DNA from: Chrysopilus asiliformis
Taxonomy: Eukaryota; Arthropoda; Insecta; Diptera; Rhagionidae
NCBI GenBank assembly: GCA_964034945.1
Contig: OZ035961.1
Coordinates: 62,027,629-62,091,628, forward strand
DNA: 64,000 nucleotides
Direction of reading: 5' to 3'
Part shown: one piece after another, positions 1 to 11,922 of the stretch
How the letters are laid out: the number at the start of each line of letters is the position of its first letter
Numbering within the stretch: the stretch's first letter is position 1
Notes under the pieces: generated by a model
Database searches by the model: none
What the model was told of the DNA's origin: nothing
What the model saw: only the letters and a program-made list of their open reading frames with translations
Program-made: the position numbers and the translations under genes

Positions 1-3000
1 TCTGTCTGTCAGTCTGTCTGTCAGTCTGTCTGTCAGTCTGTCTGTCAGTCTGTCTGTCAGTCTGTCTGTCAGTCTGTCTGTCAGTCTGTCTGTCAGTCTG
101 TCTGTCAGTCTGTCTGTCAGTCTGTCTGTCAGTCTGTCTGTCAGTCTGTCTGTCAGTCTGTCTGTCAGTCTGTCTGTCAGTCTGTCTGTCAGTCTGTCTG
201 TCAGTCTGTCTGTCAGTCTGTCTGTCAGTCTGTCTGTCAGTCTGTCTGTCAGTCTGTCTGTCAGTCTGTCTGTCAGTCTGTCTGTCAGTCTGTCTGTCAG
301 TCTGTCTGTCAGTCTGTCTGTCAGTCTGTCTGTCAGTCTGTCTGTCAGTCTGTCTGTCAGTCTGTCTGTCAGTCTGTCTGTCAGTCTGTCTGTCAGTCTG
401 TCTGTCAGTCTGTCTGTCAGTCTGTCTGTCAGTCTGTCTGTCAGTCTGTCTGTCAGTCTGTCTGTCAGTCTGTCTGTCAGTCTGTCTGTCAGTCTGTCTG
501 TCAGTCTGTCTGTCAGTCTGTCTGTCAGTCTGTCTGTCAGTCTGTCTGTCAGTCTGTCTGTCAGTCTGTCTGTCAGTCTGTCTGTCAGTCTGTCTGTCAG
601 TCTGTCTGTCAGTCTGTCTGTCAGTCTGTCTGTCAGTCTGTCTGTCAGTCTGTCTGTCAGTCTGTCTGTCAGTCTGTCTGTCAGTCTGTCTGTCAGTCTG
701 TCTGTCAGTCTGTCTGTCAGTCTGTCTGTCAGTCTGTCTGTCAGTCTGTCTGTCAGTCTGTCTGTCAGTCTGTCTGTCAGTCTGTCTGTCAGTCTGTCTG
801 TCAGTCTGTCTGTCAGTCTGTCTGTCAGTCTGTCTGTCAGTCTGTCTGTCAGTCTGTCTGTCAGTCTGTCTGTCAGTCTGTCTGTCAGTCTGTCTGTCAG
901 TCTGTCTGTCAGTCTGTCTGTCAGTCTGTCTGTCAGTCTGTCTGTCAGTCTGTCTGTCAGTCTGTCTGTCAGTCTGTCTGTCAGTCTGTCTGTCAGTCTG
1001 TCTGTCAGTCTGTCTGTCAGTCTGTCTGTCAGTCTGTCTGTCAGTCTGTCTGTCAGTCTGTCTGTCAGTCTGTCTGTCAGTCTGTCTGTCAGTCTGTCTG
1101 TCAGTCTGTCTGTCAGTCTGTCTGTCAGTCTGTCTGTCAGTCTGTCTGTCAGTCTGTCTGTCAGTCTGTCTGTCAGTCTGTCTGTCAGTCTGTCTGTCAG
1201 TCTGTCTGTCAGTCTGTCTGTCAGTCTGTCTGTCAGTCTGTCTGTCAGTCTGTCTGTCAGTCTGTCTGTCAGTCTGTCTGTCAGTCTGTCTGTCAGTCTG
1301 TCTGTCAGTCTGTCTGTCAGTCTGTCTGTCAGTCTGTCTGTCAGTCTGTCTGTCAGTCTGTCTGTCAGTCTGTCTGTCAGTCTGTCTGTCAGTCTGTCTG
1401 TCAGTCTGTCTGTCAGTCTGTCTGTCAGTCTGTCTGTCAGTCTGTCTGTCAGTCTGTCTGTCAGTCTGTCTGTCAGTCTGTCTGTCAGTCTGTCTGTCAG
1501 TCTGTCTGTCAGTCTGTCTGTCAGTCTGTCTGTCAGTCTGTCTGTCAGTCTGTCTGTCAGTCTGTCTGTCAGTCTGTCTGTCAGTCTGTCTGTCAGTCTG
1601 TCTGTCAGTCTGTCTGTCAGTCTGTCTGTCAGTCTGTCTGTCAGTCTGTCTGTCAGTCTGTCTGTCAGTCTGTCTGTCAGTCTGTCTGTCAGTCTGTCTG
1701 TCAGTCTGTCTGTCAGTCTGTCTGTCAGTCTGTCTGTCAGTCTGTCTGTCAGTCTGTCTGTCAGTCTGTCTGTCAGTCTGTCTGTCAGTCTGTCTGTCAG
1801 TCTGTCTGTCAGTCTGTCTGTCAGTCTGTCTGTCAGTCTGTCTGTCAGTCTGTCTGTCAGTCTGTCTGTCAGTCTGTCTGTCAGTCTGTCTGTCAGTCTG
1901 TCTGTCAGTCTGTCTGTCAGTCTGTCTGTCAGTCTGTCTGTCAGTCTGTCTGTCAGTCTGTCTGTCAGTCTGTCTGTCAGTCTGTCTGTCAGTCTGTCTG
2001 TCAGTCTGTCTGTCAGTCTGTCTGTCAGTCTGTCTGTCAGTCTGTCTGTCAGTCTGTCTGTCAGTCTGTCTGTCAGTCTGTCTGTCAGTCTGCTGTCAGT
2101 CTGTCTGTCAGTCTGTCTGTCAGTCTGTCTGTCAGTCTGTCTGTCAGTCTGTCTGTCAGTCTGTCTGTCAGTCTGTCTGTCAGTCTGTCTGTCAGTCTGT
2201 CTGTCAGTCTGTCTGTCAGTCTGTCTGTCAGTCTGTCTGTCAGTCTGTCTGTCAGTCTGTCTGTCAGTCTGTCTGTCAGTCTGTCTGTCAGTCTGTCTGT
2301 CAGTCTGTCTGTCAGTCTGTCTGTCAGTCTGTCTGTCAGTCTGTCTGTCAGTCTGTCTGTCAGTCTGTCTGTCAGTCTGTCTGTCAGTCTGTCTGTCAGT
2401 CTGTCTGTCAGTCTGTCTGTCAGTCTGTCTGTCAGTCTGTCTGTCAGTCTGTCTGTCAGTCTGTCTGTCAGTCTGTCTGTCAGTCTGTCTGTCAGTCTGT
2501 CTGTCAGTCTGTCTGTCAGTCTGTCTGTCAGTCTGTCTGTCAGTCTGTCTGTCAGTCTGTCTGTCAGTCTGTCTGTCAGTCTGTCTGTCAGTCTGTCTGT
2601 CAGTCTGTCTGTCAGTCTGTCTGTCAGTCTGTCTGTCAGTCTGTCTGTCAGTCTGTCTGTCAGTCTGTCTGTCAGTCTGTCTGTCAGTCTGTCTGTCAGT
2701 CTGTCTGTCAGTCTGTCTGTCAGTCTGTCTGTCAGTCTGTCTGTCAGTCTGTCTGTCAGTCTGTCTGTCAGTCTGTCTGTCAGTCTGTCTGTCAGTCTGT
2801 CTGTCAGTCTGTCTGTCAGTCTGTCTGTCAGTCTGTCTGTCAGTCTGTCTGTCAGTCTGTCTGTCAGTCTGTCTGTCAGTCTGTCTGTCAGTCTGTCTGT
2901 CAGTCTGTCTGTCAGTCTGTCTGTCAGTCTGTCTGTCAGTCTGTCTGTCAGTCTGTCTGTCAGTCTGTCTGTCAGTCTGTCTGTCAGTCTGTCTGTCAGT

Positions 3001-6000
3001 CTGTCTGTCAGTCTGTCTGTCAGTCTGTCTGTCAGTCTGTCTGTCAGTCTGTCTGTCAGTCTGTCTGTCAGTCTGTCTGTCAGTCTGTCTGTCAGTCTGT
3101 CTGTCAGTCTGTCTGTCAGTCTGTCTGTCAGTCTGTCTGTCAGTCTGTCTGTCAGTCTGTCTGTCAGTCTGTCTGTCAGTCTGTCTGTCAGTCTGTCTGT
3201 CAGTCTGTCTGTCAGTCTGTCTGTCAGTCTGTCTGTCAGTCTGTCTGTCAGTCTGTCTGTCAGTCTGTCTGTCAGTCTGTCTGTCAGTCTGTCTGTCAGT
3301 CTGTCTGTCAGTCTGTCTGTCAGTCTGTCTGTCAGTCTGTCTGTCAGTCTGTCTGTCAGTCTGTCTGTCAGTCTGTCTGTCAGTCTGTCTGTCAGTCTGT
3401 CTGTCAGTCTGTCTGTCAGTCTGTCTGTCAGTCTGTCTGTCAGTCTGTCTGTCAGTCTGTCTGTCAGTCTGTCTGTCAGTCTGTCTGTCAGTCTGTCTGT
3501 CAGTCTGTCTGTCAGTCTGTCTGTCAGTCTGTCTGTCAGTCTGTCTGTCAGTCTGTCTGTCAGTCTGTCTGTCAGTCTGTCTGTCAGTCTGTCTGTCAGT
3601 CTGTCTGTCAGTCTGTCTGTCAGTCTGTCTGTCAGTCTGTCTGTCAGTCTGTCTGTCAGTCTGTCTGTCAGTCTGTCTGTCAGTCTGTCTGTCAGTCTGT
3701 CTGTCAGTCTGTCTGTCAGTCTGTCTGTCAGTCTGTCTGTCAGTCTGTCTGTCAGTCTGTCTGTCAGTCTGTCTGTCAGTCTGTCTGTCAGTCTGTCTGT
3801 CAGTCTGTCTGTCAGTCTGTCTGTCAGTCTGTCTGTCAGTCTGTCTGTCAGTCTGTCTGTCAGTCTGTCTGTCAGTCTGTCTGTCAGTCTGTCTGTCAGT
3901 CTGTCTGTCAGTCTGTCTGTCAGTCTGTCTGTCAGTCTGTCTGTCAGTCTGTCTGTCAGTCTGTCTGTCAGTCTGTCTGTCAGTCTGTCTGTCAGTCTGT
4001 CTGTCAGTCTGTCTGTCAGTCTGTCTGTCAGTCTGTCTGTCAGTCTGTCTGTCAGTCTGTCTGTCAGTCTGTCTGTCAGTCTGTCTGTCAGTCTGTCTGT
4101 CAGTCTGTCTGTCAGTCTGTCTGTCAGTCTGTCTGTCAGTCTGTCTGTCAGTCTGTCTGTCAGTCTGTCTGTCAGTCTGTCTGTCAGTCTGTCTGTCAGT
4201 CTGTCTGTCAGTCTGTCTGTCAGTCTGTCTGTCAGTCTGTCTGTCAGTCTGTCTGTCAGTCTGTCTGTCAGTCTGTCTGTCAGTCTGTCTGTCAGTCTGT
4301 CTGTCAGTCTGTCTGTCAGTCTGTCTGTCAGTCTGTCTGTCAGTCTGTCTGTCAGTCTGTCTGTCAGTCTGTCTGTCAGTCTGTCTGTCAGTCTGTCTGT
4401 CAGTCTGTCTGTCAGTCTGTCTGTCAGTCTGTCTGTCAGTCTGTCTGTCAGTCTGTCTGTCAGTCTGTCTGTCAGTCTGTCTGTCAGTCTGTCTGTCAGT
4501 CTGTCTGTCAGTCTGTCTGTCAGTCTGTCTGTCAGTCTGTCTGTCAGTCTGTCTGTCAGTCTGTCTGTCAGTCTGTCTGTCAGTCTGTCTGTCAGTCTGT
4601 CTGTCAGTCTGTCTGTCAGTCTGTCTGTCAGTCTGTCTGTCAGTCTGTCTGTCAGTCTGTCTGTCAGTCTGTCTGTCAGTCTGTCTGTCAGTCTGTCTGT
4701 CAGTCTGTCTGTCAGTCTGTCTGTCAGTCTGTCTGTCAGTCTGTCTGTCAGTCTGTCTGTCAGTCTGTCTGTCAGTCTGTCTGTCAGTCTGTCTGTCAGT
4801 CTGTCTGTCAGTCTGTCTGTCAGTCTGTCTGTCAGTCTGTCTGTCAGTCTGTCTGTCAGTCTGTCTGTCAGTCTGTCTGTCAGTCTGTCTGTCAGTCTGT
4901 CTGTCAGTCTGTCTGTCAGTCTGTCTGTCAGTCTGTCTGTCAGTCTGTCTGTCAGTCTGTCTGTCAGTCTGTCTGTCAGTCTGTCTGTCAGTCTGTCTGT
5001 CAGTCTGTCTGTCAGTCTGTCTGTCAGTCTGTCTGTCAGTCTGTCTGTCAGTCTGTCTGTCAGTCTGTCTGTCAGTCTGTCTGTCAGTCTGTCTGTCAGT
5101 CTGTCTGTCAGTCTGTCTGTCAGTCTGTCTGTCAGTCTGTCTGTCAGTCTGTCTGTCAGTCTGTCTGTCAGTCTGTCTGTCAGTCTGTCTGTCAGTCTGT
5201 CTGTCAGTCTGTCTGTCAGTCTGTCTGTCAGTCTGTCTGTCAGTCTGTCTGTCAGTCTGTCTGTCAGTCTGTCTGTCAGTCTGTCTGTCAGTCTGTCTGT
5301 CAGTCTGTCTGTCAGTCTGTCTGTCAGTCTGTCTGTCAGTCTGTCTGTCAGTCTGTCTGTCAGTCTGTCTGTCAGTCTGTCTGTCAGTCTGTCTGTCAGT
5401 CTGTCTGTCAGTCTGTCTGTCAGTCTGTCTGTCAGTCTGTCTGTCAGTCTGTCTGTCAGTCTGTCTGTCAGTCTGTCTGTCAGTCTGTCTGTCAGTCTGT
5501 CTGTCAGTCTGTCTGTCAGTCTGTCTGTCAGTCTGTCTGTCAGTCTGTCTGTCAGTCTGTCTGTCAGTCTGTCTGTCAGTCTGTCTGTCAGTCTGTCTGT
5601 CAGTCTGTCTGTCAGTCTGTCTGTCAGTCTGTCTGTCAGTCTGTCTGTCAGTCTGTCTGTCAGTCTGTCTGTCAGTCTGTCTGTCAGTCTGTCTGTCAGT
5701 CTGTCTGTCAGTCTGTCTGTCAGTCTGTCTGTCAGTCTGTCTGTCAGTCTGTCTGTCAGTCTGTCTGTCAGTCTGTCTGTCAGTCTGTCTGTCAGTCTGT
5801 CTGTCAGTCTGTCTGTCAGTCTGTCTGTCAGTCTGTCTGTCAGTCTGTCTGTCAGTCTGTCTGTCAGTCTGTCTGTCAGTCTGTCTGTCAGTCTGTCTGT
5901 CAGTCTGTCTGTCAGTCTGTCTGTCAGTCTGTCTGTCAGTCTGTCTGTCAGTCTGTCTGTCAGTCTGTCTGTCAGTCTGTCTGTCAGTCTGTCTGTCAGT

Positions 6001-9000
6001 CTGTCTGTCAGTCTGTCTGTCAGTCTGTCTGTCAGTCTGTCTGTCAGTCTGTCTGTCAGTCTGTCTGTCAGTCTGTCTGTCAGTCTGTCTGTCAGTCTGT
6101 CTGTCAGTCTGTCTGTCAGTCTGTCTGTCAGTCTGTCTGTCAGTCTGTCTGTCAGTCTGTCTGTCAGTCTGTCTGTCAGTCTGTCTGTCAGTCTGTCTGT
6201 CAGTCTGTCTGTCAGTCTGTCTGTCAGTCTGTCTGTCAGTCTGTCTGTCAGTCTGTCTGTCAGTCTGTCTGTCAGTCTGTCTGTCAGTCTGTCTGTCAGT
6301 CTGTCTGTCAGTCTGTCTGTCAGTCTGTCTGTCAGTCTGTCTGTCAGTCTGTCTGTCAGTCTGTCTGTCAGTCTGTCTGTCAGTCTGTCTGTCAGTCTGT
6401 CTGTCAGTCTGTCTGTCAGTCTGTCTGTCAGTCTGTCTGTCAGTCTGTCTGTCAGTCTGTCTGTCAGTCTGTCTGTCAGTCTGTCTGTCAGTCTGTCTGT
6501 CAGTCTGTCTGTCAGTCTGTCTGTCAGTCTGTCTGTCAGTCTGTCTGTCAGTCTGTCTGTCAGTCTGTCTGTCAGTCTGTCTGTCAGTCTGTCTGTCAGT
6601 CTGTCTGTCAGTCTGTCTGTCAGTCTGTCTGTCAGTCTGTCTGTCAGTCTGTCTGTCAGTCTGTCTGTCAGTCTGTCTGTCAGTCTGTCTGTCAGTCTGT
6701 CTGTCAGTCTGTCTGTCAGTCTGTCTGTCAGTCTGTCTGTCAGTCTGTCTGTCAGTCTGTCTGTCAGTCTGTCTGTCAGTCTGTCTGTCAGTCTGTCTGT
6801 CAGTCTGTCTGTCAGTCTGTCTGTCAGTCTGTCTGTCAGTCTGTCTGTCAGTCTGTCTGTCAGTCTGTCTGTCAGTCTGTCTGTCAGTCTGTCTGTCAGT
6901 CTGTCTGTCAGTCTGTCTGTCAGTCTGTCTGTCAGTCTGTCTGTCAGTCTGTCTGTCAGTCTGTCTGTCAGTCTGTCTGTCAGTCTGTCTGTCAGTCTGT
7001 CTGTCAGTCTGTCTGTCAGTCTCTCTGTCAGTCTGTCTGTCAGTCTGTCTGTCAGTCTGTCTGTCAGTCTGTCTGTCAGTCTGTCTGTCAGTCTGTCTGT
7101 CAGTCTGTCTGTCAGTCTGTCTGTCAGTCTGTCTGTCAGTCTGTCTGTCAGTCTGTCTGTCAGTCTGTCTGTCAGTCTGTCTGTCAGTCTGTCTGTCAGT
7201 CTGTCTGTCAGTCTGTCTGTCAGTCTGTCTGTCAGTCTGTCTGTCAGTCTGTCTGTCAGTCTGTCTGTCAGTCTGTCTGTCAGTCTGTCTGTCAGTCTGT
7301 CTGTCAGTCTGTCTGTCAGTCTGTCTGTCAGTCTGTCTGTCAGTCTGTCTGTCAGTCTGTCTGTCAGTCTGTCTGTCAGTCTGTCTGTCAGTCTGTCTGT
7401 CAGTCTGTCTGTCAGTCTGTCTGTCAGTCTGTCTGTCAGTCTGTCTGTCAGTCTGTCTGTCAGTCTGTCTGTCAGTCTGTCTGTCAGTCTGTCTGTCAGT
7501 CTGTCTGTCAGTCTGTCTGTCAGTCTGTCTGTCAGTCTGTCTGTCAGTCTGTCTGTCAGTCTGTCTGTCAGTCTGTCTGTCAGTCTGTCTGTCAGTCTGT
7601 CTGTCAGTCTGTCTGTCAGTCTGTCTGTCAGTCTGTCTGTCAGTCTGTCTGTCAGTCTGTCTGTCAGTCTGTCTGTCAGTCTGTCTGTCAGTCTGTCTGT
7701 CAGTCTGTCTGTCAGTCTGTCTGTCAGTCTGTCTGTCAGTCTGTCTGTCAGTCTGTCTGTCAGTCTGTCTGTCAGTCTGTCTGTCAGTCTGTCTGTCAGT
7801 CTGTCTGTCAGTCTGTCTGTCAGTCTGTCTGTCAGTCTGTCTGTCAGTCTGTCTGTCAGTCTGTCTGTCAGTCTGTCTGTCAGTCTGTCTGTCAGTCTGT
7901 CTGTCAGTCTGTCTGTCAGTCTGTCTGTCAGTCTGTCTGTCAGTCTGTCTGTCAGTCTGTCTGTCAGTCTGTCTGTCAGTCTGTCTGTCAGTCTGTCTGT
8001 CAGTCTGTCTGTCAGTCTGTCTGTCAGTCTGTCTGTCAGTCTGTCTGTCAGTCTGTCTGTCAGTCTGTCTGTCAGTCTGTCTGTCAGTCTGTCTGTCAGT
8101 CTGTCTGTCAGTCTGTCTGTCAGTCTGTCTGTCAGTCTGTCTGTCAGTCTGTCTGTCAGTCTGTCTGTCAGTCTGTCTGTCAGTCTGTCTGTCAGTCTGT
8201 CTGTCAGTCTGTCTGTCAGTCTGTCTGTCAGTCTGTCTGTCAGTCTGTCTGTCAGTCTGTCTGTCAGTCTGTCTGTCAGTCTGTCTGTCAGTCTGTCTGT
8301 CAGTCTGTCTGTCAGTCTGTCTGTCAGTCTGTCTGTCAGTCTGTCTGTCAGTCTGTCTGTCAGTCTGTCTGTCAGTCTGTCTGTCAGTCTGTCTGTCAGT
8401 CTGTCTGTCAGTCTGTCTGTCAGTCTGTCTGTCAGTCTGTCTGTCAGTCTGTCTGTCAGTCTGTCTGTCAGTCTGTCTGTCAGTCTGTCTGTCAGTCTGT
8501 CTGTCAGTCTGTCTGTCAGTCTGTCTGTCAGTCTGTCTGTCAGTCTGTCTGTCAGTCTGTCTGTCAGTCTGTCTGTCAGTCTGTCTGTCAGTCTGTCTGT
8601 CAGTCTGTCTGTCAGTCTGTCTGTCAGTCTGTCTGTCAGTCTGTCTGTCAGTCTGTCTGTCAGTCTGTCTGTCAGTCTGTCTGTCAGTCTGTCTGTCAGT
8701 CTGTCTGTCAGTCTGTCTGTCAGTCTGTCTGTCAGTCTGTCTGTCAGTCTGTCTGTCAGTCTGTCTGTCAGTCTGTCTGTCAGTCTGTCTGTCAGTCTGT
8801 CTGTCAGTCTGTCTGTCAGTCTGTCTGTCAGTCTGTCTGTCAGTCTGTCTGTCAGTCTGTCTGTCAGTCTGTCTGTCAGTCTGTCTGTCAGTCTGTCTGT
8901 CAGTCTGTCTGTCAGTCTGTCTGTCAGTCTGTCTGTCAGTCTGTCTGTCAGTCTGTCTGTCAGTCTGTCTGTCAGTCTGTCTGTCAGTCTGTCTGTCAGT

Positions 9001-10444
9001 CTGTCTGTCAGTCTGTCTGTCAGTCTGTCTGTCAGTCTGTCTGTCAGTCTGTCTGTCAGTCTGTCTGTCAGTCTGTCTGTCAGTCTGTCTGTCAGTCTGT
9101 CTGTCAGTCTGTCTGTCAGTCTGTCTGTCAGTCTGTCTGTCAGTCTGTCTGTCAGTCTGTCTGTCAGTCTGTCTGTCAGTCTGTCTGTCAGTCTGTCTGT
9201 CAGTCTGTCTGTCAGTCTGTCTGTCAGTCTGTCTGTCAGTCTGTCTGTCAGTCTGTCTGTCAGTCTGTCTGTCAGTCTGTCTGTCAGTCTGTCTGTCAGT
9301 CTGTCTGTCAGTCTGTCTGTCAGTCTGTCTGTCAGTCTGTCTGTCAGTCTGTCTGTCAGTCTGTCTGTCAGTCTGTCTGTCAGTCTGTCTGTCAGTCTGT
9401 CTGTCAGTCTGTCTGTCAGTCTGTCTGTCAGTCTGTCTGTCAGTCTGTCTGTCAGTCTGTCTGTCAGTCTGTCTGTCAGTCTGTCTGTCAGTCTGTCTGT
9501 CAGTCTGTCTGTCAGTCTGTCTGTCAGTCTGTCTGTCAGTCTGTCTGTCAGTCTGTCTGTCAGTCTGTCTGTCAGTCTGTCTGTCAGTCTGTCTGTCAGT
9601 CTGTCTGTCAGTCTGTCTGTCAGTCTGTCTGTCAGTCTGTCTGTCAGTCTGTCTGTCAGTCTGTCTGTCAGTCTGTCTGTCAGTCTGTCTGTCAGTCTGT
9701 CTGTCAGTCTGTCTGTCAGTCTGTCTGTCAGTCTGTCTGTCAGTCTGTCTGTCAGTCTGTCTGTCAGTCTGTCTGTCAGTCTGTCTGTCAGTCTGTCTGT
9801 CAGTCTGTCTGTCAGTCTGTCTGTCAGTCTGTCTGTCAGTCTGTCTGTCAGTCTGTCTGTCAGTCTGTCTGTCAGTCTGTCTGTCAGTCTGTCTGTCAGT
9901 CTGTCTGTCAGTCTGTCTGTCAGTCTGTCTGTCAGTCTGTCTGTCAGTCTGTCTGTCAGTCTGTCTGTCAGTCTGTCTGTCAGTCTGTCTGTCAGTCTGT
10001 CTGTCAGTCTGTCTGTCAGTCTGTCTGTCAGTCTGTCTGTCAGTCTGTCTGTCAGTCTGTCTGTCAGTCTGTCTGTCAGTCTGTCTGTCAGTCTGTCTGT
10101 CAGTCTGTCTGTCAGTCTGTCTGTCAGTCTGTCTGTCAGTCTGTCTGTCAGTCTGTCTGTCAGTCTGTCTGTCAGTCTGTCTGTCAGTCTGTCTGTCAGT
10201 CTGTCTGTCAGTCTGTCTGTCAGTCTGTCTGTCAGTCTGTCTGTCAGTCTGTCTGTCAGTCTGTCTGTCAGTCTGTCTGTCAGTCTGTCTGTCAGTCTGT
10301 CTGTCAGTCTGTCTGTCAGTCTGTCTGTCAGTCTGTCTGTCAGTCTGTCTGTCAGTCTGTCTGTCAGTCTGTCTGTCAGTCTGTCTGTCAGTCTGTCTGT
10401 CAGTCTGTCTGTCAGTCTGTCTGTCAGTCTGTCTGTCAGTCTGT
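1..10444. repeat. 12-bp minisatellite array, over 10.4 kb
   Basis: The unit TCTGTCTGTCAG is repeated head to tail about 870 times and runs off the left edge of the window. On the other strand the unit reads GACAGACAGACT, that is GACA-GACA-GACT. The only departures I noticed are a 1-bp deletion near 2092, which shifts the register, and a G to C change at 7023. All three plus-strand frames stay open because 12 is a multiple of 3, but there is no start codon and no coding signal. The right end passes directly into the GACA-tailed repeat at 10445, at the place where related copies carry a short GACA run. Such homogeneity suggests recent expansion, or assembly or polishing effects. Confidence 0.97.
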
Positions 10445-11275
10445 GTACAAGATTTCTCAGAAACTAATAGAGCTAGCGCCATGAAATTTTATAGGCATGT
10501 TGGGTCCTGAAATGGGACGATCCTATCAACTTTTGGTGGAAATCCGTTAATCGGAATTATCCAAAATGGCGGTTTTTCAAACGTTTTTCTCGATTTACTC
10601 CCAAACTACGCGTTTAGTGGCCTTAAGTATGACAAAACTTGGAGAAAATAAAATTTCCCACACTTTTGTCTTTAGCTATAACTCGATATCTCAACCTGTT
10701 ATCGAGATAAACCGTTATTTAAAAAAAAAACAGTTTTTTGCGATTATCTCGAAAATTAACGGGTTTTTGCTGACTGAATGTATGAAGTGAATTAATGAGA
10801 ATGGCATTCTGCACAATTTTGCTTCTTACCGTTATCCGTTATATTTTACCGTTATTGAAATATTTAGATTAAAATATAAAAAAATATATTTTTTGCAAAT
10901 TACTTGCAAACTAACGATTTTTCGACAAATTAATTTAAGGAAGAATTGGAGATGTTAAAATTTTCAACCTTTTTGCCATTTACCGTAAATTGATATATTT
11001 TACCGTTCTCAAGTTATCTCAAATTTTGTACGTTTTTGATATTTTTGGATGAACCAACAATTTATTGGGAGGTTGTATTGGGTTGACAATACGACAGGGT
11101 TATAACGTAAATTGCACAGGGTTGTAGAAGAAAGTTGTGTGTTGACCACAACTGATATTTTTAATATGACTCCAATCGACTCAGGAGTGATCGGGAAATG
11201 TTTTTTAGGCAAAATTAAGAGGTCGAAATTTTTCATGAATACAATACTTTATTATACTCCGTAGAAGAAAGTAAA
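10445..11275 (-). repeat. GACA-tailed repeat family, copy 1
   Basis: This is the flank of the 12-bp array. Read on the minus strand it matches 38683-39415 and 50056-50784, with the same landmarks: TAAAATTTCATGGCGCTAGC, then GAAATCTTGTACACAG just before the array. From about 11155 to 11275 it ends with the motif 'ATGACTCCAATCGACTCAGG' and 'TTTATTATACTCCGTAGAAG', which also closes the copy at 52405-52530. Here that closing segment is in direct orientation although the rest is inverted, so this copy is rearranged. I see no protein in it. The short reading frames here are not conserved. Confidence 0.8.
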
Positions 11276-11299
11276 AAACTAATTTGATTAAATCCATTT

Positions 11300-11922
11300 A
11301 TAGATGAAGTAGGTGTTTTGAGAGTTGGAGGCAGGATTCAATACAGTTCGATATTTTAGGGTAAAATCCAGTGATACTTTCGAAAGATCAATAACTTGCA
11401 GCCCTAGTTTTTGACAACGGGAAAAATTATGTTGATGCTACTCAGAAATGGACGGCAGATTACACATTTCCACAGAAACAATCAACTGACATAAGTACAA
11501 ACAATGTCACATGGCATTTTAGTCCGAACTCAACTCTACATTTTGGTGGGGTGTTGGAATCAGCTATTAACACTCTAACTGCCATGACAGTTTTAAGCCT
11601 TTTTCAAATATTTAGTTGTCAGTCAAAAAGGCACTAAGAGAAAAAAAAATTGAAACAAAATTATACCTAAATGTTATTTTATTACCATAAAATGTGTGCA
11701 ACTACAAAAAATCGTTGCGGTTGCAGCGAACACTTTAATCATTTTCATTGTGGCCGTTGTGTACAGTTAGGTGTCAGGTCTTTTTGACTGATGTGGCAGT
11801 TAGAGTGTTAAGTTAGTTAAAGGACATTTGAAGTGGTTAATTGGGGAGACGACTTTGCCTCGAGAAGAAATGGCAACATTCGAGGGATGTCTCAATTCGC
11901 GGCCAATTGCACCAAAATCAGC
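11300..11922 (+). pseudogene. BEL/Pao integrase remnant
   Basis: A decayed piece of a BEL/Pao polyprotein, from the zinc-binding region to the end of the integrase core. Visible matches in successive frames are 'VGVLRVGGRIQYS' (start of the H2C2 region), 'DNGKNYVDAT' (second catalytic Asp region), 'WHFSPNSTLHFGG' (region of the catalytic Glu) and 'IGETTLPREEMATFEG' followed by 'CLNSRPIAP'. Frameshifts and a 237-bp MITE at 11571 interrupt it. At about 11920 the reading frame passes straight into endonuclease sequence of a non-LTR retrotransposon, so the BEL copy was cut by a 5'-truncated insertion. It is not functional. Confidence 0.8.
11571..11807. mobile_element. piggyBac-like MITE, TTAA duplication, 237 bp
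   Basis: Terminal inverted repeats CACTCTAACTGCC are perfect over 13 bp and flanked on both sides by TTAA (11567-11570 and 11808-11811). Removing the element and one TTAA restores an open BEL integrase frame between the HFGG region and the IGETTL region, which proves the boundaries. TTAA target choice is typical of piggyBac, and Kolobok is a possible alternative. It has no coding capacity and must have been moved in trans. Confidence 0.85.

Noticed and set aside
1..10444. Reading frames thousands of codons long in the 12-bp array
   Set aside because: A 12-bp unit without a stop is open by arithmetic. There is no ATG and no protein-like composition.
11009..11236. 75-aa minus-strand frame in the GACA-family repeat
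   Set aside because: The frame is not kept in the other copies of the repeat and has no recognisable domain.
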